This document shows positions 28,308-37,526 of a stretch of DNA of 64,000 nt, one piece after another; position 1 is the stretch's first letter, and each line of letters begins with the position of its first letter. The stretch is taken from the IMG/VR virus record IMGVR_UViG_3300032213_000694, positions 1-64,000 of that record, one strand, 5' to 3'. The notes under the pieces were generated by a model. The model ran no database searches. It saw nothing but the letters and a program-made list of their open reading frames with translations, and was not told the DNA's origin. The translations under genes were made by a program, and so were the position numbers. The DNA comes from a virus.

Positions 28308-30686
28308 GTGCAAGTAACTATTTTTTCTAACATAAAAGAGACATCTGTCCCATTCTATCGGGATGTCTTGGCTATACTCTCTAGAGTTAAAGAGGGTAAG
28401 TCCAAAGACATTGTCCGCAAGATTAGATTGGAGAAAGATAAGGAGCTACGTAACAAGCTCAAGCAAGAGTTGCCTGCGATATGTTTCTCAGGTACGTTCT
28501 CTAAGCGTGAAGACTCGGCTCTTATGGAGCATAGTGGTCTTATATGTTTAGACTTTGATAACTTCCCATCCAATGATGAGATACTAGCCAAGAAAGATGA
28601 ATTGGCTAATGACCCTTATACGTTTTCAGTTTTTATATCCCCATCAGGCAATGGCCTGAAGGTATTGGTTAAGATACCAAAGGATGCTAACAAGCACAAG
28701 TCATTCTTCAATGCACTGGAGGCTTACTATAACTGCGAGCAGTTTGATAAGACATCCAAGAATGTGTCACGTGTGTGCTATGAGTCCTACGATCCGACCA
28801 TCTTTGTTAACATCAACTCTATTGAGTGGAACAAGATTGATGATGCAGAGATTGAGCACGTGACTAAGGATATGAGGCCGACCATCCCTATCGATGATGA
28901 GGATGAGATTATTAATAGACTATCTAAGTGGTGGGATAATAAGTTTGGCTTTGTGTCAGGTGCACGCAACAACAATCTGTTCGTGTTAGCTATGGCGTTC
29001 AATGAGTATGGTGTGTCTAAGTCTGAGGCGATGTATCGCATGATGGCATTCGCATCTGAGGACTTTACAACCAAGGAGATCCAATCCATCATTGACTCAG
29101 CCTATCGCCATACTGACAAGTATGCCACCAAGTATTTTGAGGATACCTCACGTGTTGACTTTGCAAAGAATCAACTAAGCCGTGGTGTGCCAAAAAAGGA
29201 CATCCGTTCTCAACTGAAAGCCTCCGGAGTGGAGGACGGAACGATTGATTCAGTACTAACTAGAATCGAGGAGGAGCAAAGCAAGAATACATTTTGGACT
29301 AAGAGTGACAAGGGTGTGGTGACATTGATACATTACGAGCTCAAGACATTCTTAGAAAATAATGGGTATCGCAAGTATGTACCTGAGGGTAACAAGGGCT
29401 TCATCTTTGTACGCATCAATCAGAATCTAATCGAGATGTGCACGGAGGATGACATCAAGGACTTTGTGTTAAACCACATACTTGATAACTTTCAGGATCT
29501 AAGCGTGTACAATTACTTTGCGGACAAGACTCGATTCTTTAGAGAGGACTTCTTGTCTATGCTTGACTCAGTCAACATCTATTTTGTGGAGGACACAAAG
29601 GATGAGGCGTACCTATACTTCAAGAATGGTGTAGTCAAGGTGACTAAGAACCAAACTGTCCTGCTTAACTATGAGGACTTAGGTGGCTACGTGTGGTCTG
29701 ACCAAGTCATCCAACGTGACTTTGTTTTCTGCCCCGCAGATGAGTGTGACTACAAGACATTCATTCGCAACATCGGTGGTAATGATGACCAACGTGTAGC
29801 CTCCATCGAGTCGACCATCGGGTTCATCCTGCATGCATTTAAGAATGGTGGCTACTGCCCTGCGGTAATCATTAATGATGAGGTGATATCAGAGAACCCT
29901 GAGGGTGGTACTGGTAAGGGTTTATTCATGAACGGCATAAGCCGAATGAAGAAGGCTGTCACCATTGATGGTAAGTCATTCTCGTTCGATAAGTCTTTTG
30001 CTTATCAGTTAGTGAGCACAGACACGCAGGTGTTGGTGTTCGATGATGTGAAGAAGAACTTTGACTTTGAGCGATTATTCTCGGTAGTTACTGAGGGTAT
30101 CACGGTTGAGCGTAAGAACAAGGATGCGATTAAGATCCCATTCCATAAGTCACCTAAGGTGGTCATAACGACTAACTACGCTATCCAAGGTAAGGGTAAC
30201 TCATTTGAGAGGCGTAAGTGGGAGATGGAGTTCAAGCAATTCTATTCTAAAGACTTCACACCTCAGGATGAGTTTGGTCGGTTGTTATTCAACGACTGGA
30301 GTCAAGATGATTGGTGTGCGTTCGACAACTACATGATCAAAGTATTGCAGGGCTACCTAAATACCGGCTTGGTTAAGTGTAACTTTGTAAACCTTAAAGA
30401 ACGCAAGTTCAGGGCAGAGACTAACGCTGAGTTTGCTGAGTGGGCTCATGAGTTTGGGCCATCATTCATACCAACAAATCAGCGATTCAGACCTGATGAT
30501 GTGTTTGATAAGTTTATAGCGGATAACAACGGCATGTTCCGTATGCTATCTAAGCAACGATTTAATTCGTGGCTACGTACCTACTGCTTGCACATGACAG
30601 GAAGTAACCCTGTAGAGGGTCGTGATGGTGCAGGTAAGTGGATGGTGTTCCCATTAAAAGAAGATAAACAATTAGAATTATTATGA
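28308..30686 (+). CDS. Primase-helicase (BT4734/VirE-N domain plus SF3-type helicase)
   Basis: A 792-residue replication enzyme starting with GTG. Residues 1-170 match the BT4734/VirE N-terminal domain, common in Bacteroidota mobile elements and phages (VPFYRDVLAILSRV ... SGLICLDFDNFPS ... FISPSGNGLKVLVKI ... TSKNVSRVCYESYDP). A primase C-terminal domain follows at about 190-270 (a helical EYGVSKSEAMYRM). Residues 500-720 are a helicase of the D5/SF3 type, with Walker A GGTGKGLF at about 533-540, Walker B VLVFDDV at 574 and sensor VVITTNY at 618. It primes and unwinds phage DNA. Confidence 0.92.
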   Translation: MQVTIFSNIKETSVPFYRDVLAILSRVKEGKSKDIVRKIRLEKDKELRNKLKQELPAICFSGTFSKREDSALMEHSGLICLDFDNFPSNDEILAKKDELANDPYTFSVFISPSGNGLKVLVKIPKDANKHKSFFNALEAYYNCEQFDKTSKNVSRVCYESYDPTIFVNINSIEWNKIDDAEIEHVTKDMRPTIPIDDEDEIINRLSKWWDNKFGFVSGARNNNLFVLAMAFNEYGVSKSEAMYRMMAFASEDFTTKEIQSIIDSAYRHTDKYATKYFEDTSRVDFAKNQLSRGVPKKDIRSQLKASGVEDGTIDSVLTRIEEEQSKNTFWTKSDKGVVTLIHYELKTFLENNGYRKYVPEGNKGFIFVRINQNLIEMCTEDDIKDFVLNHILDNFQDLSVYNYFADKTRFFREDFLSMLDSVNIYFVEDTKDEAYLYFKNGVVKVTKNQTVLLNYEDLGGYVWSDQVIQRDFVFCPADECDYKTFIRNIGGNDDQRVASIESTIGFILHAFKNGGYCPAVIINDEVISENPEGGTGKGLFMNGISRMKKAVTIDGKSFSFDKSFAYQLVSTDTQVLVFDDVKKNFDFERLFSVVTEGITVERKNKDAIKIPFHKSPKVVITTNYAIQGKGNSFERRKWEMEFKQFYSKDFTPQDEFGRLLFNDWSQDDWCAFDNYMIKVLQGYLNTGLVKCNFVNLKERKFRAETNAEFAEWAHEFGPSFIPTNQRFRPDDVFDKFIADNNGMFRMLSKQRFNSWLRTYCLHMTGSNPVEGRDGAGKWMVFPLKEDKQLELL

Positions 30687-31537
30687 CAACAGTCAACTCT
30701 TTAAGTGGAGGCAAAACATCATCGTATATGGCGGCTCATTTCCCAGCTGACGTAGATTTATTTTCTTTGGTTAGAACCACAGATGAGTCGTGTAAGTTTA
30801 AGGACGATGCAATCAGAAAGATTGTAGAGGACAGACTTCAGACTGATTTTATTGGTACGCTAGAAGAGGATGCAATTATCTACACGATGCTAGATTTAGA
30901 GCAGTATCTAGGCAGAAAGATTACTTGGATAACCGGCCCAACTTTTGACTCAATCGTTAACAAGAATCGCAAAGACAATGGGGAGTATTATAAATACTTG
31001 CCTAACGTAATGCAAAGATTCTGCACGGTGCATATGAAAGTTAACCCAATCTTTGAATGGTGTAGAGCCAACACGGATCTACCTGTTGAAATGAGAATTG
31101 GGTTCAGGGCTAATGAGACTAGACGTGCCAACAATATGTTGAAGCGTTGTGTAGATGGAATTGAGAACTTTAGGGTTATCAAGTCAACTAACGAGCGTGG
31201 CAGACATAAGTGGCACTCTATCCCATACCGCACACCAAGATTCCCTTTGATAGAAGAGAACATTTTAAGAGAGCAGGTTCACGAGTATTGGAAAGATAAA
31301 CCAGTTAGGTTCGCTTACATGAACAACTGTGTTGGATGTTTCCATCGTAATCCTGCTTTACTTAAGTTAATGTCGGAAATTCAACCCACTAAGTTTGATT
31401 GGTTCGCTAATCAGGAGACCGACTCGGCTAGATTTATCAAGGGTACATCCTATAATAAAATCAAAGAATCATTTAAACAAGTGGAATTATTTGAGTCGGA
31501 CTTTAACGAATGCGACTCAGGTTTCTGCGGACTATAA
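30683..31537 (+). CDS. PAPS reductase/PP-loop-family protein
   Basis: A 284-residue protein with an N-terminal PP-loop (VNSLSGGKTSSYMAAHF), the ATP-pyrophosphatase motif of the adenylyl-sulfate reductase family. Conserved Cys lie in LPNVMQRFCTVHMKV and NNCVGCFHRNP, and the end is CDSGFCG, suggesting an iron-sulfur or thiol role. In phages this family is annotated PAPS reductase, but DndC and tRNA-thiolation enzymes also belong here. It overlaps the primase-helicase by 4 bases and precedes a Cys-rich small protein. The true substrate, nucleic acid or sulfate, is unknown. Confidence 0.85.
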   Translation: MTTVNSLSGGKTSSYMAAHFPADVDLFSLVRTTDESCKFKDDAIRKIVEDRLQTDFIGTLEEDAIIYTMLDLEQYLGRKITWITGPTFDSIVNKNRKDNGEYYKYLPNVMQRFCTVHMKVNPIFEWCRANTDLPVEMRIGFRANETRRANNMLKRCVDGIENFRVIKSTNERGRHKWHSIPYRTPRFPLIEENILREQVHEYWKDKPVRFAYMNNCVGCFHRNPALLKLMSEIQPTKFDWFANQETDSARFIKGTSYNKIKESFKQVELFESDFNECDSGFCGL

Positions 31538-31539
31538 CT

Positions 31540-31734
31540 ATGCCAGATATAGCAATGTGCACCGGAGATGAGTGCCAAAAGAAGCAGATGTGCTACAGGT
31601 ACACAGCAAAAGCGAGTGACTACCAATCTTATTTCATGACACCACCTGTAAAGGAAGATGGTACATGTGAGTATTTTTGGAACAACGAAAAATATAATAA
31701 TAAAACAGAAGAAGATGCCATACTTGAATCATAA
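31540..31734 (+). CDS. Cys-rich small protein (64 aa), MCTGDEC type
   Basis: ATG 31540 (MPDIAMCTGDECQKKQMCY) starts the protein. Four Cys (C7, C12, C18 and one before the end) with the pattern C-x4-C-x5-CYRYTAKASDYQSYF ... GTCEYFW. A very similar small protein is common in marine and freshwater phages, with no function proved. The Cys pattern and the adjacent PAPS-reductase-like gene suggest a metal cluster or a redox/thiol partner. The last 20 bases overlap the next gene. Confidence 0.8.
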   Translation: MPDIAMCTGDECQKKQMCYRYTAKASDYQSYFMTPPVKEDGTCEYFWNNEKYNNKTEEDAILES

Positions 31735-32347
31735 CATTCCAACACTAACTTGTTTCATACGTAACGAGTTTTTATTTAACCATACCAAAGGGCATGGAGA
31801 GCACACGCTATGTGACGTTCACTCAGTCGCATCCATTGAGAAAAGAATCCCTTTGTTTGAGGCGTTCTTGGAGAATGGTGTGAACTGGACACGTAGACCT
31901 ATCCACGCATTTTGTTGGAGAAAAGATGCTGAGGAGCTACCACTTACTGAGTACATGTATTGGGATTGCTTTAGCTCATACGTAGATGTTCAGGTAAGAG
32001 CACGCATGTCAGGGCTAAGAGCTGACCTGATCTCAATAACAGGAGTCAAAAGACAAGGTATTTACTTGTTTACTCTGGACTGGGCATTTGAGAATAAGGG
32101 TATGCTAGATACTAACTTCTCTGAGACGCCTGAGCACAAGTGTGGTCACGTGTTTAAAATGGACAATGGCAACTACTTTATCTATCCTAATAACAGAATT
32201 ATTTGGATGGACAATGCTTGGACTTACAATCGAATTGATAAGAACCCGGGATATCAAATTGACATGTCGGTTTACTCTATTGAGAACAAAACAAACTACG
32301 AGACTGATTATAGTTATGTAACTGAATTTAAAGACAATGAAGGATAA
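31715..32347 (+). CDS. Conserved phage protein (210 aa), YLNHNIPTLTCFIRNEFL type
   Basis: ATG 31715 (MPYLNHNIPTLTCFIRNEF) is preferred to the upstream frame at 31658, because that extension lies inside the Cys-rich gene. It reads LYNHTKGHGEHTLCDVHSVASIEKR, then RRPIHAFCWRKDAEELPLTEYMYWDCF and later DNGNYFIYPNNRIIWMD. Highly conserved in gene order after the Cys-rich protein in phages of several habitats. Function is not assigned. Its Cys and His residues could bind metal. Confidence 0.78.
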   Translation: MPYLNHNIPTLTCFIRNEFLFNHTKGHGEHTLCDVHSVASIEKRIPLFEAFLENGVNWTRRPIHAFCWRKDAEELPLTEYMYWDCFSSYVDVQVRARMSGLRADLISITGVKRQGIYLFTLDWAFENKGMLDTNFSETPEHKCGHVFKMDNGNYFIYPNNRIIWMDNAWTYNRIDKNPGYQIDMSVYSIENKTNYETDYSYVTEFKDNEG

Positions 32348-32537
32348 ACAAACACCAGTCGACTTTCTATTCAGTGAATTAGAAAGATGTCAATACTTTA
32401 TTGGCAATGACATTTATCAGGCTTACAAAGAAGCTAAAGAGATGGAAAAAGAATTCTATTATAATCTAACTTATACCAATGATACAACTGAGGGATTACC
32501 AAAAGAAGATAGTAAGCGACGGGCTTGGCATTATTAA
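32337..32537 (+). CDS. Hypothetical protein (66 aa)
   Basis: 66 residues: MKDKQTPVDFLFSELERCQYF, then an amphipathic helix DIYQAYKEAKEMEKEFYY and a basic end. The pattern 'TPVDFLFSELE' resembles a short domain that appears in many phage small ORFs. It overlaps the SF2 helicase start by 59 bases, a large overlap, so the helicase start or the end of this gene may be different. Confidence 0.65.
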   Translation: MKDKQTPVDFLFSELERCQYFIGNDIYQAYKEAKEMEKEFYYNLTYTNDTTEGLPKEDSKRRAWHY

Positions 32538-33714
32538 AGAGCACGGTCTACTATATCTATCCATGGAGGTAAGAACTGGTAAGACCATGACATCCTTAGC
32601 TATCTGCGATGCGTTAGGTGCTAAAGAAGTATTGTTCATCACTAAGCTAAAGGTGGTACCGGGTATCAAGAAAGACCATAAAGATTTAGGTTGTAACTTT
32701 AACCTTACGTGCGTAAACTATGAATCGATTCATAAACTTGAGGGGACAAATTGGAACCTCATAATTTGTGATGAAGCACACACGATGGGTGCATTCCCTA
32801 AGCCTAGCAAAAGAGCGAAGCAGGTTAAAGATTTGGTAAAGAAGTCTAACGCAAAGGTTATATTTCTATCGGGTACACCGACACCTGAGAGTTACTCTCA
32901 GATATACCACCAGCTTTATGTGCATCCTAACAACCCATTTAGATCATATGTCAACTTTTATAGGTGGGCTAATGACTATGTTAAAGTTAAAATAAAATAC
33001 ATAGGTGCAATGAAAGTTAATGACTACTCAGGTGCAATGAAGGATAAGATTATGGATGCCATCAAGCATCTAATGATTTCGTTCACCCAAGAGAAGGCAG
33101 GCTTTACTACATCAGTAGAGGAGGCCGTACTTAGAATTGCAATGAAGCCAATGACATACAAGTTAGCTAACAAGCTAAAGAAGGACTCGGTTGTTCAAGG
33201 TGATGACGATGTGATTCTTGCTGACACTGGTGCTAAGATGATGAATAAACTTCATCAGATGTATTCCGGTACCATCATCCTTGAATCAGGCAAGCGGTTA
33301 GTGTTTGACTATACCAAGGCTGAGTATATCAAGGAGCAGTTTAGAAACAAAAAGATAGGAATCTTTTATAAGTTCAAAGCTGAATGGGATGCATTGAAGT
33401 TTGTTTTTGGAGAGGACTTAACAGATAATCTCGATGAGTTCAATACCACTCGCAAGAACATCGCTCTTCAGATTGTATCAGGCCGTGAGGGGATCAGTCT
33501 CCGCAATGCCGACTTCTTGGTGTACTATAACATAGACTTTAGTGCGACATCATATTGGCAGAGCAAGGACAGGATGACCACCATCGACAGAAAGTTTAAC
33601 AAGGTGTATTGGGTATTTACGATTGGAGGAATCGAGGAAAAGATTTACGAAGTGGTTCAACAAAAAAAGGATTACACTCTAAATTTTTTCAAGAAAGATT
33701 TCTTAAATTCGTAG
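32479..33714 (+). CDS. SF2 (SNF2-like) DNA helicase
   Basis: A 411-residue helicase. The N-terminus has the Q-like motif (IQLRDYQKKIV), Walker A YLSMEVRTGKTMTSLAI, motif Ia ITKLKVVPGIKK, motif II NLIICDEAHTMG (DEAH), motif III VIFLSGTPTPES, motif V REGISLRNADFLVYYNIDFS and motif VI SYWQSKDRM. The layout fits compact phage SF2 enzymes of the SNF2/UvsW type, which remodel forks and recombination intermediates. It precedes a VRR-NUC nuclease, the usual phage neighbour pair. Confidence 0.92.
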   Translation: MIQLRDYQKKIVSDGLGIIKEHGLLYLSMEVRTGKTMTSLAICDALGAKEVLFITKLKVVPGIKKDHKDLGCNFNLTCVNYESIHKLEGTNWNLIICDEAHTMGAFPKPSKRAKQVKDLVKKSNAKVIFLSGTPTPESYSQIYHQLYVHPNNPFRSYVNFYRWANDYVKVKIKYIGAMKVNDYSGAMKDKIMDAIKHLMISFTQEKAGFTTSVEEAVLRIAMKPMTYKLANKLKKDSVVQGDDDVILADTGAKMMNKLHQMYSGTIILESGKRLVFDYTKAEYIKEQFRNKKIGIFYKFKAEWDALKFVFGEDLTDNLDEFNTTRKNIALQIVSGREGISLRNADFLVYYNIDFSATSYWQSKDRMTTIDRKFNKVYWVFTIGGIEEKIYEVVQQKKDYTLNFFKKDFLNS

Positions 33715-33718
33715 CCCC

Positions 33719-34024
33719 ATGTCAGAACAACAAATCCAATCCAAACGAATTAAGCAACTAGAGAAAGAAGGGTACTACGTTCTTAAGTTAATTAAGACTA
33801 ACAAGAACGGCATACCTGACTTACTAGCTTTGCACCCGACGAAAGGAGTTTTGTTTAGTGAGGTGAAGACACCAACAGGAAAAGTATCAGACTTACAAAA
33901 ATTTAGACTAGATGAGCTTAGAAAACATGGATTTAGAGTCGAAGTATTTCGAGGACAGACAGATGGTAGCAGTACCGAGGAGTCTTTTCGGGTGGATAAA
34001 CTCGATGAAGGCAGATGCTTTTGA
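33719..34024 (+). CDS. VRR-NUC nuclease (101 aa)
   Basis: 101 residues of the VRR-NUC type of PD-(D/E)XK fold. It has an N-terminal helix (EQQIQSKRIKQLEKEGYYVLKLI), then KNGIPDLLALHPTKGVLFSEVKTPTGKVSDLQKFRLDELRKHGF. The catalytic residues are D in GIPDLL and E-x-K in EVKT. Stand-alone phage VRR-NUC proteins often act on branched or flap DNA next to an SF2 helicase. It overlaps the following gene. Confidence 0.92.
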   Translation: MSEQQIQSKRIKQLEKEGYYVLKLIKTNKNGIPDLLALHPTKGVLFSEVKTPTGKVSDLQKFRLDELRKHGFRVEVFRGQTDGSSTEESFRVDKLDEGRCF

Positions 34025-34304
34025 TCAGGTAACTGATGCATTGGTATACTTCTCAAACGAAATAAACGAAAATGATGATAGAAGTATCGTATTTAACGTG
34101 GTAGGCGAAGAGCCAAAATATTTTAGGTTCTTAGCTTCTAAAGGAGAGATAACATTTGACAACCAACCTCCTGAAGATATGGTAGCTGTTGAATTACTAG
34201 AGCAGATAGACATCGACGAATTTTTAGACGAGGTACTAGCTGGCAATCAAATTATTAAAGACAAAACAATAAAACGATTTATCGCATCTTATGAGCTTAT
34301 TTGA
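33927..34304 (+). CDS. Hypothetical acidic protein (125 aa)
   Basis: The frame can start at 33912, 33927 or 33963 (MVAVPRSLFGWINSM). I pick 33927 because a start at 33963 still overlaps, and the region before FGWINSM looks coding. It is acidic, with VTDALVYFSNEINENDDRSIVF and VAVELLEQIDIDEFLDEVLAG helices. It overlaps the VRR-NUC gene by about 98 bases and the nrdB ATG by 14 bases. No family is recognised. Confidence 0.6.
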   Translation: MDLESKYFEDRQMVAVPRSLFGWINSMKADAFDQVTDALVYFSNEINENDDRSIVFNVVGEEPKYFRFLASKGEITFDNQPPEDMVAVELLEQIDIDEFLDEVLAGNQIIKDKTIKRFIASYELI

Positions 34305-35283
34305 AAAAAGAATTGCATACAAACCTTTTGAATACCCTGAGTACTACACAGAAGGTTGGCTTAAACAAGCTCAGGCGTTTTGGTTACACACAGAGATTCC
34401 CATGTCATCCGATGTAAAAGATTGGAATGAGAATCTGACAGAGAATGAGAAGCACGTGGTAGGTAACATCCTACTTGGCTTTGCTCAAACAGAATGTGCT
34501 GTATCAGACTACTGGACAGGCATGGTGACTGATTGGTTTCCTAAGTATGAAATCATTCAGATGGCTATGATGTTCGGGGCTCAAGAAACTGTTCATGCAA
34601 CGGCTTACTCGTATCTTAATGATACCCTTGGTCTTGATGACTATGAAGGATTCATGCACGAGCCTGCTATTGCTAGTCGTGTGGAGGCATTAACATCTGT
34701 GCCTCACCATTACAATTATAAGATTCTTTGCACCAGTGCACCGGCCCGTAGAGATGTGGCTAGATCACTAGCAATCTTCTCAGCGTTCACCGAAGGGGTT
34801 GCATTGTACAGCTCATTTGCTGTGCTCTACTCGTTCCAATTGAACAACAAGCTAAAAGGTGTTGGCCAACAGATGAAGTGGTCTGTAAGGGATGAGGCTT
34901 TGCATTCTAAGATGGGATGTCAATTGTTCCGTCACATGTGTGAGGAGTTCCCTGACCTGAAGACAGATGCTAAGGACGCCATCATTGAGGCCGCTAAGTT
35001 AACGCTTGATATGGAGATGAAATTCATCGACAAGATATTTGAAAGAGGTGACTTAGAGAACTTAAAGGCTTACGACCTTAAACACTTTATGCACAAACGC
35101 ATCAACGACAAGTTAGTAGAGCTAGGCTACGATGCCATCTTTGCTTACGACCCAGGTGCTGCCGAGCAATTGGATTGGTTCTACCAATTGACAGCAGGAG
35201 TTGAGCATTCTGATTTCTTTGCAACTAGACCAACAGCATACAGTAAAGCCAACGAAGGCGAGGACTGGAGTGACATGTTTTAA
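34291..35283 (+). CDS. nrdB: Ribonucleotide reductase small subunit (class I beta)
   Basis: A 330-residue radical-generating subunit. By alignment the iron ligands are E68, E99, H102, E168, E202 and H205, and the radical Tyr is Y106 (HATAY). E99-H102-Y106 spacing equals E115-H118-Y122 in E. coli. Position 68 is Glu where E. coli has Asp84 (both 31 residues before the next ligand). Class Ic enzymes also have Glu here but lose the Tyr. With nrdA 407 bases downstream it supplies dNTPs. The C-terminus EGEDWSDMF resembles the docking tail. Confidence 0.95.
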   Translation: MSLFEKRIAYKPFEYPEYYTEGWLKQAQAFWLHTEIPMSSDVKDWNENLTENEKHVVGNILLGFAQTECAVSDYWTGMVTDWFPKYEIIQMAMMFGAQETVHATAYSYLNDTLGLDDYEGFMHEPAIASRVEALTSVPHHYNYKILCTSAPARRDVARSLAIFSAFTEGVALYSSFAVLYSFQLNNKLKGVGQQMKWSVRDEALHSKMGCQLFRHMCEEFPDLKTDAKDAIIEAAKLTLDMEMKFIDKIFERGDLENLKAYDLKHFMHKRINDKLVELGYDAIFAYDPGAAEQLDWFYQLTAGVEHSDFFATRPTAYSKANEGEDWSDMF

Positions 35284-35306
35284 CTTTAACTAAATTAAAT
35301 AAAACG

Positions 35307-35603
35307 ATGATCAAGCATCACCCAATTCACGAACAAGACCTAATAGATTTAGGTTTTGAGAAAGTCTTTGTCTCTCAGCATGAGTCAGGACATCCTGAGG
35401 ATTTTTACTACTACGTGTATGTAATATCCAACCACACTACCTTAATAACTAACGCTGATGATGAAGCAAAAGTTGGGAGGTGGCACGTGTACTTATTCGA
35501 TGATGATTTTTACTTTGACGAGATAGAACCTCTAACAAACTTTTTAACATCTTTTAGCTATGCCAAACTCCCCAATAAAAATGGAGATAGTGTTGCCAGA
35601 TAA
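35307..35603 (+). CDS. Hypothetical protein between nrdB and nrdA (98 aa)
   Basis: 98 residues: MIKHHPIHEQDLIDLGFEKVF, a beta part FYYYVYVISNHTTLITNADD, WHVYLFDDDFYFDEIEPL. The pattern of a small alpha/beta fold has no recognised family. The start lies in the nrdB-nrdA interval; the overlap with the 45-aa gene is 44 bases. Confidence 0.65.
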   Translation: MIKHHPIHEQDLIDLGFEKVFVSQHESGHPEDFYYYVYVISNHTTLITNADDEAKVGRWHVYLFDDDFYFDEIEPLTNFLTSFSYAKLPNKNGDSVAR

Positions 35604-35697
35604 GTCAACAGCTTCAATAGATGCAAGCAATGCAGAGAGTGCTGTGCAAATGATAGAATTTTTACTTGAACTAATTAAATCTTTAGAAAATGATTAA
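35560..35697 (+). CDS. Tiny protein upstream of nrdA (45 aa)
   Basis: ATG 35560 to TAA 35697. A short protein (MPNSPIKMEIVLPDKSTAS, then helix SAVQMIEFLLELIKSLEND) with a beta-helix layout. It overlaps the nrdA ATG at 35690 by 8 bases and the preceding gene by 44. Function is unknown. Confidence 0.55.
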   Translation: MPNSPIKMEIVLPDKSTASIDASNAESAVQMIEFLLELIKSLEND

Positions 35698-37453
35698 TCA
35701 CGCAGAGAGCCTAGGATGGGAACTAGATATAGATTTCCCAGCTTGGGGTAACTCACCCGAATACGTAAAGACAATCTCAGGTGGATACCTGCTTGCAGGA
35801 GAGAAACCAATTAATGCATACGCACGTGTGTCTCGTGCCGTAGCTGATAGACTTGGTAAGCCTGAGATGGCTGACAAGTTCTTTCAATACATTTGGAATG
35901 GATGGTTAAACTTAGCCACACCTGTGCTATCTAACACAGGCACAGACAGAGGCTTGCCTATCTCTTGTTATGGTATTGACATTGAGGACTCAGTGTTTGA
36001 TATTGGAACCAAGAACTTAGAGATGATGCTACTAGCCAAGCATGGTGGTGGAGTAGGTGTGGGCTTTAACCGCATCCGTCCTGCAGGATCAAAGATATCT
36101 AAGAACGGTACGTCTGATGGTGTTATCCCATTCAGTAAGATATTTGACTCTACTATTCTTGCAACATCACAGGGCAATGTCCGTCGTGGTGCGGCATCTA
36201 GTAATCTAAACATTGAGCACAAAGACTTTGAGGATTGGTTAGAGATTCGTGAGCCTAAAGGTGATGTGAATCGCCAGTGCTTGAACCTACACCAGTGTGC
36301 TGTGGTGGGTGATAAGTTTATGCGTAAGCTAGAAGATGGCGATGTGGATGCACGTCGTAAGTGGGGTAAGTTACTGCAGAAGCGTAAGGCCACAGGTGAG
36401 CCGTACATTATGTTCAAAGGCAACGTGAATAAGCAGAACCCTGAGGCATACAAGAAGAATAGCTTGAAGGTATACATGACCAACATCTGCTCTGAAATCG
36501 TATTGCACACAGATGAAAACCATAGCTTTGTTTGTTGCCTGTCATCAGTCAACCTAGCTAAGTACGATGAGTGGAAAGACACAGACTTAATCTATGTAGC
36601 TACATGGTTCCTAGATGGTGTGCTAGAGGAGTTCATCCAAAAAGCTAAGAACATGAAAGGATTCGAGAACGTAGTTCGCTTCGCTGAGAAAGGTCGTGCT
36701 ATTGGCCTAGGTGTACTTGGGTGGCATACATACTTACAGCAGAAAGGTATCCCATTCGAAGGACTACTTGCTCAGTTTGAGACACGTAAGATATTCTCTC
36801 AGATTAAGATTGAGTCTGAGCGTGCATCACGTGACATGGCCGCTGAGTATGGTGAGCCACTATGGTGCGTAGAGACAGGGATGCGTAACACACACTTACG
36901 TGCTATTGCTCCCACGGTATCCAACTCTAAGCTAAGTGGTAACGTGTCAGCTGGTGTTGAGCCTTGGGCCGCTAACGTATTCACAGACCAATCAGCTAAG
37001 GGTACATTCATTCGCAAGAATAAAGAACTTGAGAAGGTGCTAAAGAAGATTGGCATTAACACTAGAGAGATATGGGATAAGATTCTTGCCGATGGTGGAT
37101 CAATCCAAGACATACCTGAGCTAGATAATTGGTTCTATGTGAACGGTAAGTTGACAGAGAATCCTGAGGGCGATGACCACATCCCAGTTAAAGATGTATT
37201 CAAAACATTCAAGGAGATAAACCAATTAGAATTAATTAAACAGGCAGGTATCCGTCAGCAGTACATCGACCAATCTGTTTCGTTGAATCTAGCATTCCCA
37301 TCTCAGGCTACACCTAAATGGATTAATCAGGTACACATGGAGGCATGGAGACAACGCATCAAAACATTGTATTATATGCGTACTGAGTCTGTTTTACGTG
37401 CTGATATTGCTACACGTGCAACCGACCCTGATTGCTTATCTTGCGATGGTTAA
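35690..37453 (+). CDS. nrdA: Ribonucleotide reductase large subunit (class I alpha), ATP-cone-less
   Basis: A 587-residue catalytic subunit. It starts directly with the alpha/beta barrel region (no ATP cone at the N-terminus), so it would lack the dATP off-switch. The reaction Cys of the first pair is in GLPISCYG, and the active-site triplet N-x-C-x-E is TNICSEIVL near 263-268. The radical-transfer Tyr pair appears as YYMRTESV, and the C-terminal redox Cys pair is CLSCDG (C582, C585). The short form is typical of phage enzymes. It works with NrdB to turn host ribonucleotides into phage dNTPs. Confidence 0.95.
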   Translation: MINHAESLGWELDIDFPAWGNSPEYVKTISGGYLLAGEKPINAYARVSRAVADRLGKPEMADKFFQYIWNGWLNLATPVLSNTGTDRGLPISCYGIDIEDSVFDIGTKNLEMMLLAKHGGGVGVGFNRIRPAGSKISKNGTSDGVIPFSKIFDSTILATSQGNVRRGAASSNLNIEHKDFEDWLEIREPKGDVNRQCLNLHQCAVVGDKFMRKLEDGDVDARRKWGKLLQKRKATGEPYIMFKGNVNKQNPEAYKKNSLKVYMTNICSEIVLHTDENHSFVCCLSSVNLAKYDEWKDTDLIYVATWFLDGVLEEFIQKAKNMKGFENVVRFAEKGRAIGLGVLGWHTYLQQKGIPFEGLLAQFETRKIFSQIKIESERASRDMAAEYGEPLWCVETGMRNTHLRAIAPTVSNSKLSGNVSAGVEPWAANVFTDQSAKGTFIRKNKELEKVLKKIGINTREIWDKILADGGSIQDIPELDNWFYVNGKLTENPEGDDHIPVKDVFKTFKEINQLELIKQAGIRQQYIDQSVSLNLAFPSQATPKWINQVHMEAWRQRIKTLYYMRTESVLRADIATRATDPDCLSCDG

Positions 37454-37526
37454 AATTTTTTATTAAAAATATACAAGTAATTAGATATTTAACTAAATTT
37501 ACAAAGGTTAAAGTGATAATTTTTTG

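Noticed and set aside
32337-32537. Possible frameshift joining the 66-aa gene to the SF2 helicase
   Set aside because: The 59-base overlap is large, but both frames look coding and the helicase starts with a normal IQLRDYQ motif, so an overlap is simpler.
35968-37113. Minus-strand frames opposite nrdA (204 and 104 aa)
   Set aside because: They mirror the nrdA coding strand and have no independent protein features.
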